Positions 1 to 9,367 of a stretch of 64,000 bases of DNA are shown piece by piece (the stretch's first letter is position 1; each line of letters opens with the position of its first letter). A model generated the notes under the pieces. That model had not been told where the DNA came from. It did not search any database and saw nothing but the letters and a program-made list of their open reading frames with translations. The DNA is from Povalibacter uvarum. GTDB lineage: Bacteria; Pseudomonadota; Gammaproteobacteria; Steroidobacterales; Steroidobacteraceae. The translations under genes were made by a program, and so were the position numbers. The stretch lies in assembly GCF_014202975.1 (NCBI RefSeq), contig NZ_JACHHZ010000002.1:62001-126000 (forward strand), written 5' to 3'.

Positions 1-1990
1 CAGCAGGTGTCGTGGCTCCCTCGGTGTGCAGGTATGCACGGTTCATCCCGACCGGGCCGCGCAGGCTCGCATAGTTCGTCATCGCGTCGGTGCCAGACCC
101 TGTGGGCACGCGGAATCCGAGATTCAGCAGGCGATACCACACTTCCGCCGTCGACTTGTGATCGGCGAACCCGACGACTTCGACGTAGTCCGCCTTGCCG
201 AGCGCCGCGTCGGCAGGGAACGTGTGAGTGAGCGCCTTCTCTTTCTCCGGCACGATCGACCAGTCATAGGGATGCACGTAGCCGACGATGGCGTTCTGCG
301 CATGAGCGAGATCGGCGATCACTCCATTGTGCGGATAAGGAGAAGTCAGCGCGCTGTGCTGGTAAGCGCTGAAGCCCGGTGTCAGATAGTGGTCGTCGAG
401 ATGCAGCAGTGCCATATGCCCCCAGAAGCTGGTGTGATACTCCTGCGACTGGTAGACGATGGTCCTGCCGTCGACGAACGGCTTGGTCGAGAACAAGCTG
501 ACGTCGGGAACGCGCTGCTCCTTGTTGACGATCGTGTTGTAGACGACATCGAGATTCTCCGCCTGCGCCTGCCGCGCGAGCGTCTGCAGCTCACTGCGAT
601 AGTGACCGCCGTAGTTCATGTGAACGTGCATGTCGGCTGTGATGCTGCGCGGTGCCCAAGCTGGCAGACGCAGCTCTTCAAGTCGCAGCGTCAGTTCGTT
701 TGCGCCGGAGCTGCCTACCTTGATCGTCCGGTGAGCTGGTGTGTACTGCTGTCCACGCCACGCGGTCACAGCAACATCACCGAGCGGCACTTCGACTTCA
801 CAGACGTCCAGGCAGTGAAAGTATCTGGTCTCCTCTCGCTGCTGCTGAGGATCGAAGCCGTCGTCCGCATGAATCCATGCGTTGACCGGCGCATAGGCGC
901 GTGCATCCGATCCGACCACACTGAGTCGGCCGGGAACATTCTTCCCAGACGCATCCGTGAGGCGAACCTTCAGCAGCGCGACGGGGCTGCGATGCTCGCG
1001 ACGGACAGCGCGAATCTTCGTGCGCTTGCCACCCACCACTTCCTGCACCCACAACGACAGGTTGCCGTCCTCGTTGCTGACGTACGCGATCCGCCGGCCA
1101 TCCGGCGACCAGCGTGCCTGCGTGACATCGAACTCGCCGAAAGTCAGCGGCAACGTCGCATCGCCGGAAAGCGTCGTCAGCCAGAGCTGATGCCACTGTC
1201 GCCCCTGGTAGCTGCTGTACAGCACTCGATCGCCATCGGGACCGACCTCCGGCTGTGCCCGCCAGCTCGTCTCTTCATTGTTGAAGCAGGTCGGTGCTGT
1301 AGTGCTGTCGGGCTCCGCGACACAGACACTGCCGCTTCCGTACGCGATTTCGCGATTCGACACGAAGACGAGGCGCTCTCCATCGGGCGTCCAAGAAGGA
1401 TTGATCGTGTGATCGTGCGTCGAGTAGTAGTAGCGTGAGATCGCACTCTCCCGCGGCGGCAATGCGAACTTCGAGGCCGACAGCCCTTGATCGGCGATCT
1501 CCGCCACGAAGAGATTGAAGTGCCCCGTGTCCTTCGTCGATACATAGGCCAGCCGCTTTCCGTCCGGCGAGTATCGCGGCTGCAGATTCACATCGCTGCC
1601 GCTCGTGAGTTGAAGTTCTTTGCCAGTCGCAACATCCAGTCGCACGATCTGGATCGCATTCGCATGGTGACGCGTGAAGACGATGTGCCGGCCATCCGGC
1701 GACCAATCCGGCTGATAGTCATAGCCCGGACCCCGAGTGAGCTCCTGCGCGACATCGGCACCGATCGCCTGGCGCCAGAGCGATCCGGCCATGCTGTAGA
1801 CGAGCGACTGTCCATCCGGCGAGAACGTCACACTCGAAGGCCCGCTCGTGAGCTGCGGCAACAGCATCTCGCGGAAGTAGTAGTTGTGCGGTAGCTGGAT
1901 CTGCTTGAGCACCGCTTCCCTGGCGGCAAACGCAGGCGGCAGGGCCAGAAATCCCATCACCACAATCGAAACTACCGACCTCACGCCCAC
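1..1990 (-). CDS. CehA/McbA-family metallohydrolase with N-terminal TolB-like beta-propeller (3' end outside window)
   Basis: The frame is open from a GTG at 1990 to the window edge (about 663 codons, no stop). AAGGAG lies 7 nt before the GTG. A signal peptide (hydrophobic stretch then PPAFA) is followed by WD40/TolB-like propeller repeats, recognisable as recurring FSPDGQ, WSPDGR, YSPDGK and WTPDGE, over roughly residues 50-330. The C-terminal part carries HVHMNYGG (about residue 452), DLAHAQNAIVGYVHP and GSGTDAMTN, which are the metal-binding style of CehA/McbA (PHP-like) amidohydrolases. The product is probably a periplasmic or secreted hydrolase; its substrate cannot be read from sequence. 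The closest alternative is another propeller-amidohydrolase fusion. It is transcribed away from the aminotransferase at 2125, with a REP-like element between them. Confidence 0.8.
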   Translation of the reverse strand, partial: MGVRSVVSIVVMGFLALPPAFAAREAVLKQIQLPHNYYFREMLLPQLTSGPSSVTFSPDGQSLVYSMAGSLWRQAIGADVAQELTRGPGYDYQPDWSPDGRHIVFTRHHANAIQIVRLDVATGKELQLTSGSDVNLQPRYSPDGKRLAYVSTKDTGHFNLFVAEIADQGLSASKFALPPRESAISRYYYSTHDHTINPSWTPDGERLVFVSNREIAYGSGSVCVAEPDSTTAPTCFNNEETSWRAQPEVGPDGDRVLYSSYQGRQWHQLWLTTLSGDATLPLTFGEFDVTQARWSPDGRRIAYVSNEDGNLSLWVQEVVGGKRTKIRAVRREHRSPVALLKVRLTDASGKNVPGRLSVVGSDARAYAPVNAWIHADDGFDPQQQREETRYFHCLDVCEVEVPLGDVAVTAWRGQQYTPAHRTIKVGSSGANELTLRLEELRLPAWAPRSITADMHVHMNYGGHYRSELQTLARQAQAENLDVVYNTIVNKEQRVPDVSLFSTKPFVDGRTIVYQSQEYHTSFWGHMALLHLDDHYLTPGFSAYQHSALTSPYPHNGVIADLAHAQNAIVGYVHPYDWSIVPEKEKALTHTFPADAALGKADYVEVVGFADHKSTAEVWYRLLNLGFRVPTGSGTDAMTNYASLRGPVGMNRAYLHTEGATTPA

Positions 1991-2028
1991 GCTTCTTCTC
2001 CTTCTTGTAGGGAGCCTCCGCCCGATTC

Positions 2029-2090
2029 CGTCACTCCCGCGTGCGCGGGAGTCCATCCGGATGGATCCCCGCTTTCGCGGGGATGACGAG
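2029..2090. repeat. REP-like palindromic element (family A), full-length form
   Basis: Two short GC hairpins (actcccgcg/cgcgggagt and tccccgc/gcgggga) flank ATCCATCCGGATGGAT, and the unit is bounded by CGTCA and TGACG. Related copies lie at 18387-18471, 34106-34133, 50239-50315 and 57405-57432. This is the widespread proteobacterial 'cattcccgcgaaagcggg' type of intergenic repeat. Confidence 0.8.
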
Positions 2091-2095
2091 CCTTC

Positions 2096-2137
2096 TTCCT
2101 CTGGCTGGCTAGCCGGCTGGCTCGCTACCGGCTAATG
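2096..2137. repeat. GCTAGCC-word repeat overlapping a gene end
   Basis: The stretch repeats GGCTGGCTAGCCGGCTGGC and CTACCGGCTAATGGC. It overlaps the stop codon of the aminotransferase at 2125, whose last codons are AGC CGG TAG. Similar words occur at 18355-18375, 28180-28215 and 46465-46560. Confidence 0.6.
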
Positions 2138-3447
2138 GCTTCATCCATCGACGACGCCAGAATAGCGACCGCCTCATCGACGTTCGCCTTCGTGATCATC
2201 AGCGGCGGCATGAACCGGATCGTGCTTTGCCCGCACGACAGCAGCAACAGTCCGTTGTGATACGCACGCGTGATGATTGCGTCAGTGAGCTTCGACGCCG
2301 GTACCTTCGTGTTGCGGTCTTCGACCAGTTCCATCCCGAGCATGAGCCCCTTGCCTCGCACGTGCCCGATGCAGGAGAAACGGCCCTGCAGGTCGCGCAG
2401 CTGGTTCATGAAGTAGGTACCGACCTCGGCGGCATTCGCCATGAACTCCTTCTCGACGAGATCGATCGTCGCGAGCGCCGCTGCACAACATAATGGATTG
2501 CCGCCGTATGTATTGCCGTGCGCGCCGCGCTGCCATTTCTCCATGATCTTCTTCTTCGCGACGACCATGCCGATCGGCAGTCCCGAGCCGAGGCCTTTCG
2601 CGAGCGACATGATGTCGGGCGCCACGCCGAAGTGTTCGCTCGCGAACATCTTGCCCGTGCGGCCGATGCCCGATTGCACTTCGTCGAAGATGAGCAGGAT
2701 GCCGTGACGATCGCAGAGGTCGCGCAGGCCCTGCAGGAACCCTTCCGGTGGCACCAGGTAGCCGCCCTCACCCTGAATCGGCTCGATCAGGATCGCCGCG
2801 ACTTCCGAAGGCGGCACATTCGACTTGAACAGCACGTTCTCAATGTAGTTCAGCACTGCCCCGCCCTGATCCTCGCCGGCGAACAGCGGGCGATACATGT
2901 TGGGGTACGGCACGTGCGTCACGCCCGGCATCGTCGGGAAGAAGCCCTTCTGCTGCGTGTACTTGCTCGATGTGAACGAAAGCGATCCCATCGTTCGGCC
3001 ATGGAAGCCGCCGATGAATCCAATGAAGCGCGGCCGACCAGTCACGTAGCGCGCGAGCTTCAACGAGCCTTCGACCGCTTCCGTGCCGCTCTGGCAGAAG
3101 AAGCTCATCGTCGGTTCGCGCATCGGGCTCAGCGCATTCATCTTCTCCGCGAGTGCGGTCTGGCGTTCATGCCAGTAGTCGCTCGAGATATGAATGAACT
3201 CATCCGCGGCGTCCTTGATCGCCTTCACGACGGAGGGATGACTGTGCCCCGTCGAGCACACCGCGATACCGGCGGCGAAATCGAGAAAGCGATTGCCATC
3301 CACATCCCAGACTTCGGTGCCTTTGCCGTGCGACATCGCGAACGGATAGTCGCGAGGATAGGACGGCGACGTGACCAGCGCATCACGCTTCAGCAGTGCT
3401 TGCGCCTTCGGGCCGGGGAGCGGGGTCTTGATGTGAGGAGATTGCAT
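2125..3447 (-). CDS. Class III (omega) aminotransferase, 4-aminobutyrate / acetylornithine type
   Basis: A 440-residue PLP-dependent class III aminotransferase, the normal length for this family. Visible signatures are the cofactor-binding GTEAVEG, the substrate-side GGFHGRTMGS, the Asp-containing LLIFDEVQSGIGRTG and the Schiff-base lysine in SLAKGLGSGLPIG. It most resembles 4-aminobutyrate or acetylornithine-type transaminases, moving an amino group from a terminal amine to 2-oxoglutarate or pyruvate; the exact substrate is not decided by sequence alone. The ATG at 3447 is only 6 nt after the stop of the upstream aldehyde dehydrogenase, so the two are probably translationally coupled and consecutive in a pathway (amine to semialdehyde to acid). 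The last codons lie inside a repeated intergenic word. Confidence 0.9.
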   Translation of the reverse strand: MQSPHIKTPLPGPKAQALLKRDALVTSPSYPRDYPFAMSHGKGTEVWDVDGNRFLDFAAGIAVCSTGHSHPSVVKAIKDAADEFIHISSDYWHERQTALAEKMNALSPMREPTMSFFCQSGTEAVEGSLKLARYVTGRPRFIGFIGGFHGRTMGSLSFTSSKYTQQKGFFPTMPGVTHVPYPNMYRPLFAGEDQGGAVLNYIENVLFKSNVPPSEVAAILIEPIQGEGGYLVPPEGFLQGLRDLCDRHGILLIFDEVQSGIGRTGKMFASEHFGVAPDIMSLAKGLGSGLPIGMVVAKKKIMEKWQRGAHGNTYGGNPLCCAAALATIDLVEKEFMANAAEVGTYFMNQLRDLQGRFSCIGHVRGKGLMLGMELVEDRNTKVPASKLTDAIITRAYHNGLLLLSCGQSTIRFMPPLMITKANVDEAVAILASSMDEAISR

Positions 3448-3453
3448 GATGGT

Positions 3454-5019
3454 TCATTCAACGATGGTTTGCGATTGCTCGCGCATGTACTGCGCCAGGT
3501 AGTAGAACGATGCGATTGCCTTGCCCGTGTTGCCGGAGCCTTTCCAGCCGCCGAACGGCTGGTAGCCCGGCCATGCGCCGGTCGTCGCGCCCTGAGGGCG
3601 ATTCGCGTAGGTAACACCGGCTTCGATGCGATCGAGGAAGGATTTCACTTCCTCATCGGAGCCGTAGACGCCTGCCGTGAGACCGAGATCCGAATCGTTC
3701 GCGAGATCGACGCCTTCATCGAGACTGCGAATGCGACGCCACATCAGGATGGGCAGGAACATCTCCTCGCGCCACAGCGCGTGATCCGCTGGCGCCTCGG
3801 CCAGCGTCGGAGTCACGAAGTAACCATTCGCGAAGGCGCCCTGCGTGAGAACTTCTCCTCCCGCCACGATCGTCGCGCCGCCGGTGCGGAGCTGCTCGAC
3901 GTATCGCGCGTAGTCGCGCTGCGCCTTCTCGCTGACGACAGGGCCGAACCAGTTCTCTACACGCGTCGGATCACCGATGCCCAGCGCTGCGATCTTCGAT
4001 CTCAGTTTCGCCACCAGCTCATCGGCAACCGCATCTTCCACGTACAGTCGCGAGAGCGCGGAGCATTTCTGTCCACCCATCCCGTAGGCGCTGCGAACGA
4101 TGCCGGCAGCGGCCCGCTCGAGGTCTGCTTTCGCAGTCACGACACACGCGTTCTTGCCGCCCATCTCCGCGATGCACGGTCGCGGATAGCGGCCCTGGAT
4201 CATCTGTCGCGCGATCTTCATGCCGACATCGTAAGAACCGGTGAACGTGACGCCCGCAGTGTGGGGATGCTGAATCAAGGCATCGCCGATCGCCGCGCTC
4301 GGACCGCTCAGATAGTTGAACACACCAGGCGGAAGACCTGCGTCGCGCAGACAGTCCGCGAGCAGGCGACCGGCCCACGGCGTCTCGCTCGCGCCTTTCA
4401 ACACTACGGTATTGCCGGTAACGAGCGCTGCCGCGACCGGGCCACCGGCCAGCGCGAACGGGAAATTGAACGGTGTGATGACGACCCACACGCCGTACGG
4501 CTTCATAACGCTGCGATTGCGCGAAACCGCGTTGGGCAGAGGATCGTTCGGCAGGACGTGATCGAAGGACTGCTGCTTCTCGAAATCGTCGCAGTACACG
4601 GTGAAGAAATCCGCTGTCTCCTGCGTCTCACCGAGAGCTTCCATCCGGTTCTTGCCTACCTCGAGCGCGAGCGCCGCACTGATCTGGTAGACACGCTCTT
4701 CGATGAGCTGCGCCACCTTGCGAAGCAGCCGGGTTCGCTCGGCAACCGGCGTCGCTCGCCATTTCGGCAGCGCCGCCTTCGCGGCCTGCATGGCCCGATC
4801 CGCATCCGCGGCTGTCGCCTGTGAGAACGCGCCCAGCACGACATCGCGGTCGATCGGGCTTCGCTTGTCGCGATGCTGCTGCGCGTGAACGTCTTCGCCG
4901 TCGATATGCAGCGCGTGCTTTGCGCCGAGTTGCGAGCGCACTTCTTTCAGTGCCGCATCGAAACGCGAATGCATTTCGGGCGGCGGATCGAACATGGTGG
5001 AGTAGGTTAGTTTGTACAT
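3454..5019 (-). CDS. Aldehyde dehydrogenase of the P5C / glutamate-semialdehyde dehydrogenase type
   Basis: A 521-residue NAD(P)-dependent aldehyde dehydrogenase. The catalytic cysteine is in GGQKCSALSR and the general-base Glu in CIAEMGGKNA; the cofactor fold shows VVITPFNFPF and GVTFTGSYDVG. The NFPF motif, GGQKCSA, and length of about 520 residues are typical of the 1-pyrroline-5-carboxylate dehydrogenase (RocA/PruA domain) branch rather than betaine-aldehyde enzymes. It likely oxidises glutamate-gamma-semialdehyde or a similar omega-semialdehyde made by a neighbouring transaminase. The start used is the ATG at 5019; a Met nine codons in (4995) is possible because neither has a strong Shine-Dalgarno. 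It is first of a pair with the aminotransferase at 2125. Confidence 0.85.
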   Translation of the reverse strand: MYKLTYSTMFDPPPEMHSRFDAALKEVRSQLGAKHALHIDGEDVHAQQHRDKRSPIDRDVVLGAFSQATAADADRAMQAAKAALPKWRATPVAERTRLLRKVAQLIEERVYQISAALALEVGKNRMEALGETQETADFFTVYCDDFEKQQSFDHVLPNDPLPNAVSRNRSVMKPYGVWVVITPFNFPFALAGGPVAAALVTGNTVVLKGASETPWAGRLLADCLRDAGLPPGVFNYLSGPSAAIGDALIQHPHTAGVTFTGSYDVGMKIARQMIQGRYPRPCIAEMGGKNACVVTAKADLERAAAGIVRSAYGMGGQKCSALSRLYVEDAVADELVAKLRSKIAALGIGDPTRVENWFGPVVSEKAQRDYARYVEQLRTGGATIVAGGEVLTQGAFANGYFVTPTLAEAPADHALWREEMFLPILMWRRIRSLDEGVDLANDSDLGLTAGVYGSDEEVKSFLDRIEAGVTYANRPQGATTGAWPGYQPFGGWKGSGNTGKAIASFYYLAQYMREQSQTIVE

Positions 5020-5030
5020 GGGCGAAGAGA

Positions 5031-5113
5031 CGAGTGACGGGTGATGAGGGTTGTGATGCGCTGGAAAGTTGCGAGTGGCTGCAGCCCGTCACTCGCCGCC
5101 GGTCACCCGTCAC
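5031..5113. repeat. GTGACGGGTGA-word inverted repeats
   Basis: A left arm (5031-5044, CGAGTGACGGGTGA) can pair with either of two right arms, 5085-5095 or 5103-5112, giving competing hairpins between two minus-strand genes. The TGA stop of the upstream aminotransferase (5110) is part of the word. Confidence 0.6.
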
Positions 5114-6417
5114 CTCAGTTTCATTGCTCCAATCAGCGCATCCAGCAATGACACCGCATCCTGCAGTTCCTCTTCCTGAATGACGAGCGGCGGCGCGAGC
5201 AGGATCAGGTTGCCGCGGAAAGCGAGAGAAACATTTCGATCCAGGGCGGACTTCACGAGCTGTTTGAGCGCCGGATGCGCGTCGGGCCACGAGCTCAAAG
5301 GCTCCCGGGTGTTCCGGTCGCTCACCAACTCGATGACAGCGAACAGGCCGTCGCCGCCGCGAACATCGCCAATGATTGCATGCCGCGCCTGCAGCCCGCG
5401 CAGCGCCTCGAGCAACTGTGCGCCGAGGGCACGCGATCGCGCAATCAGGTTTTCATTCTCGTATGTTTCGAGCGCCGCGATGCCCGCGGCGCAAGAGAGC
5501 GGGTGTCCGCAGTAGGTCAGCCCGGTATACAACATCTCGTGTTCGAGCCGCTGAGCAACGCCTGCGGAAAGCACGACTGCACCGAGCGGCAGATGTGCGC
5601 CAGTGAGACCTTTCGCGAGCGTCATCAGATCGGGGCGCCCTGCTTCACCGTACCGCTGCCATGCGAACCACTCGCCGCAGCGACCGAAGCCGCTCATGAC
5701 TTCATCCGCAATCAGGTACACGCCCTGCTCGCGAGTTCGCTTCCTGAGCAACGGCCAATAGTCCGGCGGTGCGACGATTCCATTCGTACCGGCATTCGGT
5801 TCCATCAAGACGGCGGAGACATCGCCATGAGTGTCGATTGCATCGGTCACTGCGCCCACGGCTCGCTCCGCACACTCCTCCGCGCTCGTGCTGCCAAAGG
5901 GACAGCGATATGCGTACGGGGGAGGCACATGCGTAATGCCGAAAGCTTCCGGATTCACCTGGTGCCGCGTGCGCGTGTCGCCGGACAATGCCATCGCCGC
6001 ATAACTTGCGCCGTGATACGAACGATCGCGCGTGATGATCCGACCACGGGGTTTTCCCGACGCCTGGCGTGCGAACTTCACTGCATTCTCGTTCGCATCG
6101 GCGCCCGCGAGCGTGAAGAAAACGCGCCCGCCTTCGAATCCCGATTTCTCGAGCAGCATTTCGGCCAGCCGCGCCCGGGGCTTTGCGCCCCATGCGCTCG
6201 TCACGAAGCACAACTGCTGCGCCTGTGCACGAATCGCGGCAATGACGTGAGGATGCTGATGGCCGAGATTGCTGCACTCGGCGAGACTGCTCATGTCGAG
6301 AATGCGCCGGCCATCCTCGGTATGCAGCCAGGCGCCGGCGCCGCCGACGATCGTCGGTGCCGACCATTCGGATTGCTTGCACCAGCTGTGCAGAACAGTC
6401 TGCTGTTCTGGATACAT
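5110..6417 (-). CDS. Class III aminotransferase (aspartate aminotransferase-family / omega-transaminase)
   Basis: About 435 residues. The frame is open further upstream to 6561, but that would overlap the divergent dadA-like gene; the ATG at 6417 (MYPEQQTVLHSW) gives the usual family N-terminus. Signatures: AGADANENAVKFAR for cofactor phosphate binding, RSYHGASYAAMALSG, YLIADEVMSGFGRCG with the PLP-ring Asp, and the lysine in TLAKGLTGAHLPLGA. It differs clearly from the transaminase at 2125, so it is not a tandem copy. The enzyme likely transfers an amino group from an omega-amino acid or amine to pyruvate or 2-oxoglutarate. It is divergent from dadA with about 130 bp between starts, which must hold both promoters. 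The Shine-Dalgarno is weak. Confidence 0.85.
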   Translation of the reverse strand: MYPEQQTVLHSWCKQSEWSAPTIVGGAGAWLHTEDGRRILDMSSLAECSNLGHQHPHVIAAIRAQAQQLCFVTSAWGAKPRARLAEMLLEKSGFEGGRVFFTLAGADANENAVKFARQASGKPRGRIITRDRSYHGASYAAMALSGDTRTRHQVNPEAFGITHVPPPYAYRCPFGSTSAEECAERAVGAVTDAIDTHGDVSAVLMEPNAGTNGIVAPPDYWPLLRKRTREQGVYLIADEVMSGFGRCGEWFAWQRYGEAGRPDLMTLAKGLTGAHLPLGAVVLSAGVAQRLEHEMLYTGLTYCGHPLSCAAGIAALETYENENLIARSRALGAQLLEALRGLQARHAIIGDVRGGDGLFAVIELVSDRNTREPLSSWPDAHPALKQLVKSALDRNVSLAFRGNLILLAPPLVIQEEELQDAVSLLDALIGAMKLR

Positions 6418-6547
6418 GAAGGCCCCGGCCGCGCGGCAATGATGTGTTGCGGCGCGACTTCGGAGATGATTGCGCTCGCGATCGGCATCATAGGGCCTGT
6501 GGCCCGATTTTTCCTCTTGGGCGATGGAATCTGGCGGCGGAACAAGA

Positions 6548-7801
6548 ATGAAAGTTCTCATACTCGGCAGCGGCGTGATCGGCGTGACCTCGGCCTGGTA
6601 CCTGGCAGAGGCCGGCCATCAGGTCGAAGTCATCGATCGGCAGCCCGGCTCCGCGCTCGAAACCAGTTTTGCGAATGCGGGCGAAATCTCCCCCGGCTAC
6701 GCGTCTCCGTGGGCCGGCCCCGGCATGCCGGTGAAAGCGCTGAAGTGGCTGTTCATGAAGCATTCGCCGCTGGTCGTGCGACCGAGCTTCGATCCGGCGC
6801 AGTGGCGCTGGATCCTGCAGATGCTCCGCAACTGCACGCTCGCGCGCTACCAGGTGAACAAGAGCCGCATGGTGCCGATCGCTGAGTACAGCCGCGACGT
6901 GCTTCGCCAGCTGCGTGCGGACACTCGCATCGCTTATGACGAGCGGTCGATGGGAACGCTGCAACTGTTCAGGACACAGAAGCAGCTCGATGGGTCCGCT
7001 GATGATGTCGCCGTTCTGAAGGAGCTCGGTGTTCCGTACGAAGTGCTCGATCCAGCCGGCTGCATCGCGGCCGAGCCCGGCCTCGCCGACGTCAGTAACC
7101 TCATCGTCGGCGGCCTGCGCCTGCCCGAGGATGAAACCGGCGATTGCCATCTGTTCACACAACGCCTCGCTGCAATGGCGGCGCAGCGCGGAGTCAGCTT
7201 CCAGTACGAAACGACCATCGAAGCCATCGAAACAGAAGGCGAACGCATCGGCGCCGTTCGCACATCGAAGGGCCGACTCCAGGCCGACGTCTATGTGATG
7301 GCCATGGGCAGCTTCTCGACACCGATGGCGCAGACGCTCGGGATTCGCTTGCCGGTCTATCCCGTGAAGGGCTACTCGATCACCGTGCCGATCACCAATG
7401 CGGCGAAGGCGCCCGTCTCGACCATCATGGACGAGAGCTACAAGGTCGCGATCACACGACTGGGTGATCGCATTCGTGTCGGCGGCACCGCGGAGCTCTC
7501 CGGCTTCAACCGTCGCTTGCATCCCGCACGACGCGAGACGCTCGAGCTTTCACTGCGCGGACTCTTTCCCTCCGCCGGCAACGTCGGCGAAGCCTCGTTC
7601 TGGACCGGCATGCGCCCGATGACACCGGACGGCACACCGATCGTCGGCCCGAGCCGCTATCGGAATCTCTTCTTCAACACGGGGCACGGCACGCTCGGCT
7701 GGACGATGGCGTGCGGATCGGGTCGCGTGATGGCGGACATGATCTCGGGACGCAAGCCCGATATCGATGCGACGGAGTTGAGCCTGCAGCGCTACGCGTG
7801 A
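6548..7801 (+). CDS. dadA: D-amino acid dehydrogenase, FAD-dependent (DadA)
   Basis: A 417-residue FAD oxidoreductase of the DAO/DadA family. It starts with the dinucleotide-binding [17 protein letters not shown] and then [21 protein letters not shown], which is highly characteristic of DadA (E. coli type, about 430 residues). The C-terminal FAD segment reads [16 protein letters not shown]. DadA oxidatively deaminates D-amino acids to 2-oxo acids and passes electrons to the respiratory chain at the inner membrane. The ATG at 6548 is chosen because the fold begins MKVLILGSG; the open frame extends only 8 codons further. Its neighbours (two transaminases, two aldehyde dehydrogenases) suggest an amino-acid catabolic locus. 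No alanine racemase gene lies beside it here. Confidence 0.92.
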   Translation: MKVLILGSGVIGVTSAWYLAEAGHQVEVIDRQPGSALETSFANAGEISPGYASPWAGPGMPVKALKWLFMKHSPLVVRPSFDPAQWRWILQMLRNCTLARYQVNKSRMVPIAEYSRDVLRQLRADTRIAYDERSMGTLQLFRTQKQLDGSADDVAVLKELGVPYEVLDPAGCIAAEPGLADVSNLIVGGLRLPEDETGDCHLFTQRLAAMAAQRGVSFQYETTIEAIETEGERIGAVRTSKGRLQADVYVMAMGSFSTPMAQTLGIRLPVYPVKGYSITVPITNAAKAPVSTIMDESYKVAITRLGDRIRVGGTAELSGFNRRLHPARRETLELSLRGLFPSAGNVGEASFWTGMRPMTPDGTPIVGPSRYRNLFFNTGHGTLGWTMACGSGRVMADMISGRKPDIDATELSLQRYA

Positions 7802-7805
7802 TCGC

Positions 7806-9239
7806 TTAGATCTGCGCGTAGCTCCCCATCACCGCCTTCAGCTCCAGGAACTCCTTGAATCCCTCGGCGCCCCACTCGCGACCATTGCCCGACTGCTTGT
7901 AGCCGCCGAAGGGCGCGTAGAGATCACGCGCCGCTCCGTTCAGGTGAACCATGCCGGTCCGCATTCTCGAAGCGACTCGACGCGCGCGCTCGAGATTGCG
8001 TGAGTGAACGTGACCGGAGAGTCCATAGACCGTGTCGTTGGCGACGCGCACTGCTTCCTCTTCCGTACGATAAGGAATCATCACGAGCACCGGCCCGAAG
8101 ATCTCCTCGCGCGCGATCGTCATCTCATTGGTGACATCCGCGAAGATCGTGGGTCGCACCAGGTAGCCGCGATCGAAGCCTTCCGGCCGGCCCGTTCCGC
8201 CGATCACGACGCGCGCACCTTCGTCGATGCCACGTTGAATGAGCGCCTGGATCTTTTCGAACTGCACTTTGTTCGCGACGGGGCCCATCGTCACACCAGC
8301 GGCCTTCGGATCGCCCACTACGAGTTTCTGCGCCGTTGCTCTGGCGATCTCGACCGCCTGCTCGTATAGCTTCTCCGGCACGAGCATGCGCGAGGGCGCG
8401 TTACACGACTGGCCGCTGTTCGCCATCATCCATGTGACACCGCCACCGACCGCAGCCGTGAGATCCGCATCTTCGAGGATGATGTTGGCGGATTTTCCGC
8501 CCAGCTCCTGCGACACGCGTTTCACGGTGTCCGCGGCCGCTTTCGCGACTTGCACGCCTGCGCGCGTCGAGCCTGTGAACGAAACCATGTCGATGTCCGG
8601 ATGCCGCGAAATAGCCTCGCCCACGGATGGACCATCGCCGTCGACGAGATTGAACACGCCGCGCGGCACACCTGCTTCAGCAAGGATCTCGGCAAAGATG
8701 TGCGCCGTGACTGGCGCGGTCTCGCTGGGCTTCAGCACGACCGTGCAGCCCGTCGCAAGCGCCGGCGCGACCTTGCAGCTGATCTGATTCAAGGGCCAGT
8801 TCCAGGGTGTGATCAGGCCGCAAACACCGATCGGCTCCCGCAGAAGCTGGGTGGTGCCCATACGCTCCTCGAACGGAAACTCCCTCAGGATCGCGAGTGC
8901 GGTCGAAAGATGCCGGAAGCCGCTGCCCGCCTGGGCTTGCACGGCAAGGTCCATCGGTGCGCCCATCTCGTCGGACACCGCCTCGGCGAGGCTCGGGATG
9001 GAAGCCTCGTACGCTCTGACGATTCTCTCGAGCAACGCGATGCGTTCCTCGCGCGACGTTCTCGAATATGTCTCGAATGCAGCGCGCGCCGCCTTGACCG
9101 CGTCATCGACATCATCTGCGTTGCCGCAAAGGATCTGTCCCGTGACCTCTTCCGTCATCGGGTTGACCACCTGCAACTCGCGGCGGCCGGCTGGCGACAC
9201 CCACGATCCGTCGATGAAGAATTTCCTGCAGTCGTACAT
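7806..9239 (-). CDS. Aldehyde dehydrogenase (NAD(P)+) family protein
   Basis: A 477-residue aldehyde dehydrogenase. The catalytic Cys sits in NSGQSCNAPSRML and the Glu in VSQELGGKSANI; cofactor motifs are LITPWNWPLNQ and VSFTGSTRAG. The ATG at 9239 has GGAG 6 nt upstream, so the open extension to 9269 is not used. The type is close to broad-substrate or betaine/aromatic-aldehyde-like ALDHs; the GXCNAPSRM variant is common in uncharacterised proteobacterial ALDHs. It converges on dadA, with only 4 nt between the two stops. It probably oxidises an aldehyde from amine or amino-acid breakdown, but the substrate is unknown. It is not a duplicate of the ALDH at 3454, which belongs to another branch. 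Confidence 0.88.
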   Translation of the reverse strand: MYDCRKFFIDGSWVSPAGRRELQVVNPMTEEVTGQILCGNADDVDDAVKAARAAFETYSRTSREERIALLERIVRAYEASIPSLAEAVSDEMGAPMDLAVQAQAGSGFRHLSTALAILREFPFEERMGTTQLLREPIGVCGLITPWNWPLNQISCKVAPALATGCTVVLKPSETAPVTAHIFAEILAEAGVPRGVFNLVDGDGPSVGEAISRHPDIDMVSFTGSTRAGVQVAKAAADTVKRVSQELGGKSANIILEDADLTAAVGGGVTWMMANSGQSCNAPSRMLVPEKLYEQAVEIARATAQKLVVGDPKAAGVTMGPVANKVQFEKIQALIQRGIDEGARVVIGGTGRPEGFDRGYLVRPTIFADVTNEMTIAREEIFGPVLVMIPYRTEEEAVRVANDTVYGLSGHVHSRNLERARRVASRMRTGMVHLNGAARDLYAPFGGYKQSGNGREWGAEGFKEFLELKAVMGSYAQI

Positions 9240-9367
9240 GAGAATCTCCGGAGAACCCGACGGACGCACGCATCCGCTCGCTCGTTTATACCCGTCGCGG
9301 AGAGCGGCTCGGTTGCCAACGGAGGTGACAGCGGTGTGCTGAAGACACCGCGCGATGGGAGCGGCGG

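Noticed and set aside
26-1438. 470-codon plus-strand open frame
   Set aside because: It is the antisense of the metallohydrolase; the minus frame has propeller and PHP motifs, signal peptide and RBS, while this frame shows no domain pattern.
2518-4824. 768-codon plus-strand frame over the aminotransferase and aldehyde dehydrogenase
   Set aside because: GC-rich shadow frame, rich in Arg and Ala with no fold; two well-recognised enzymes lie opposite.
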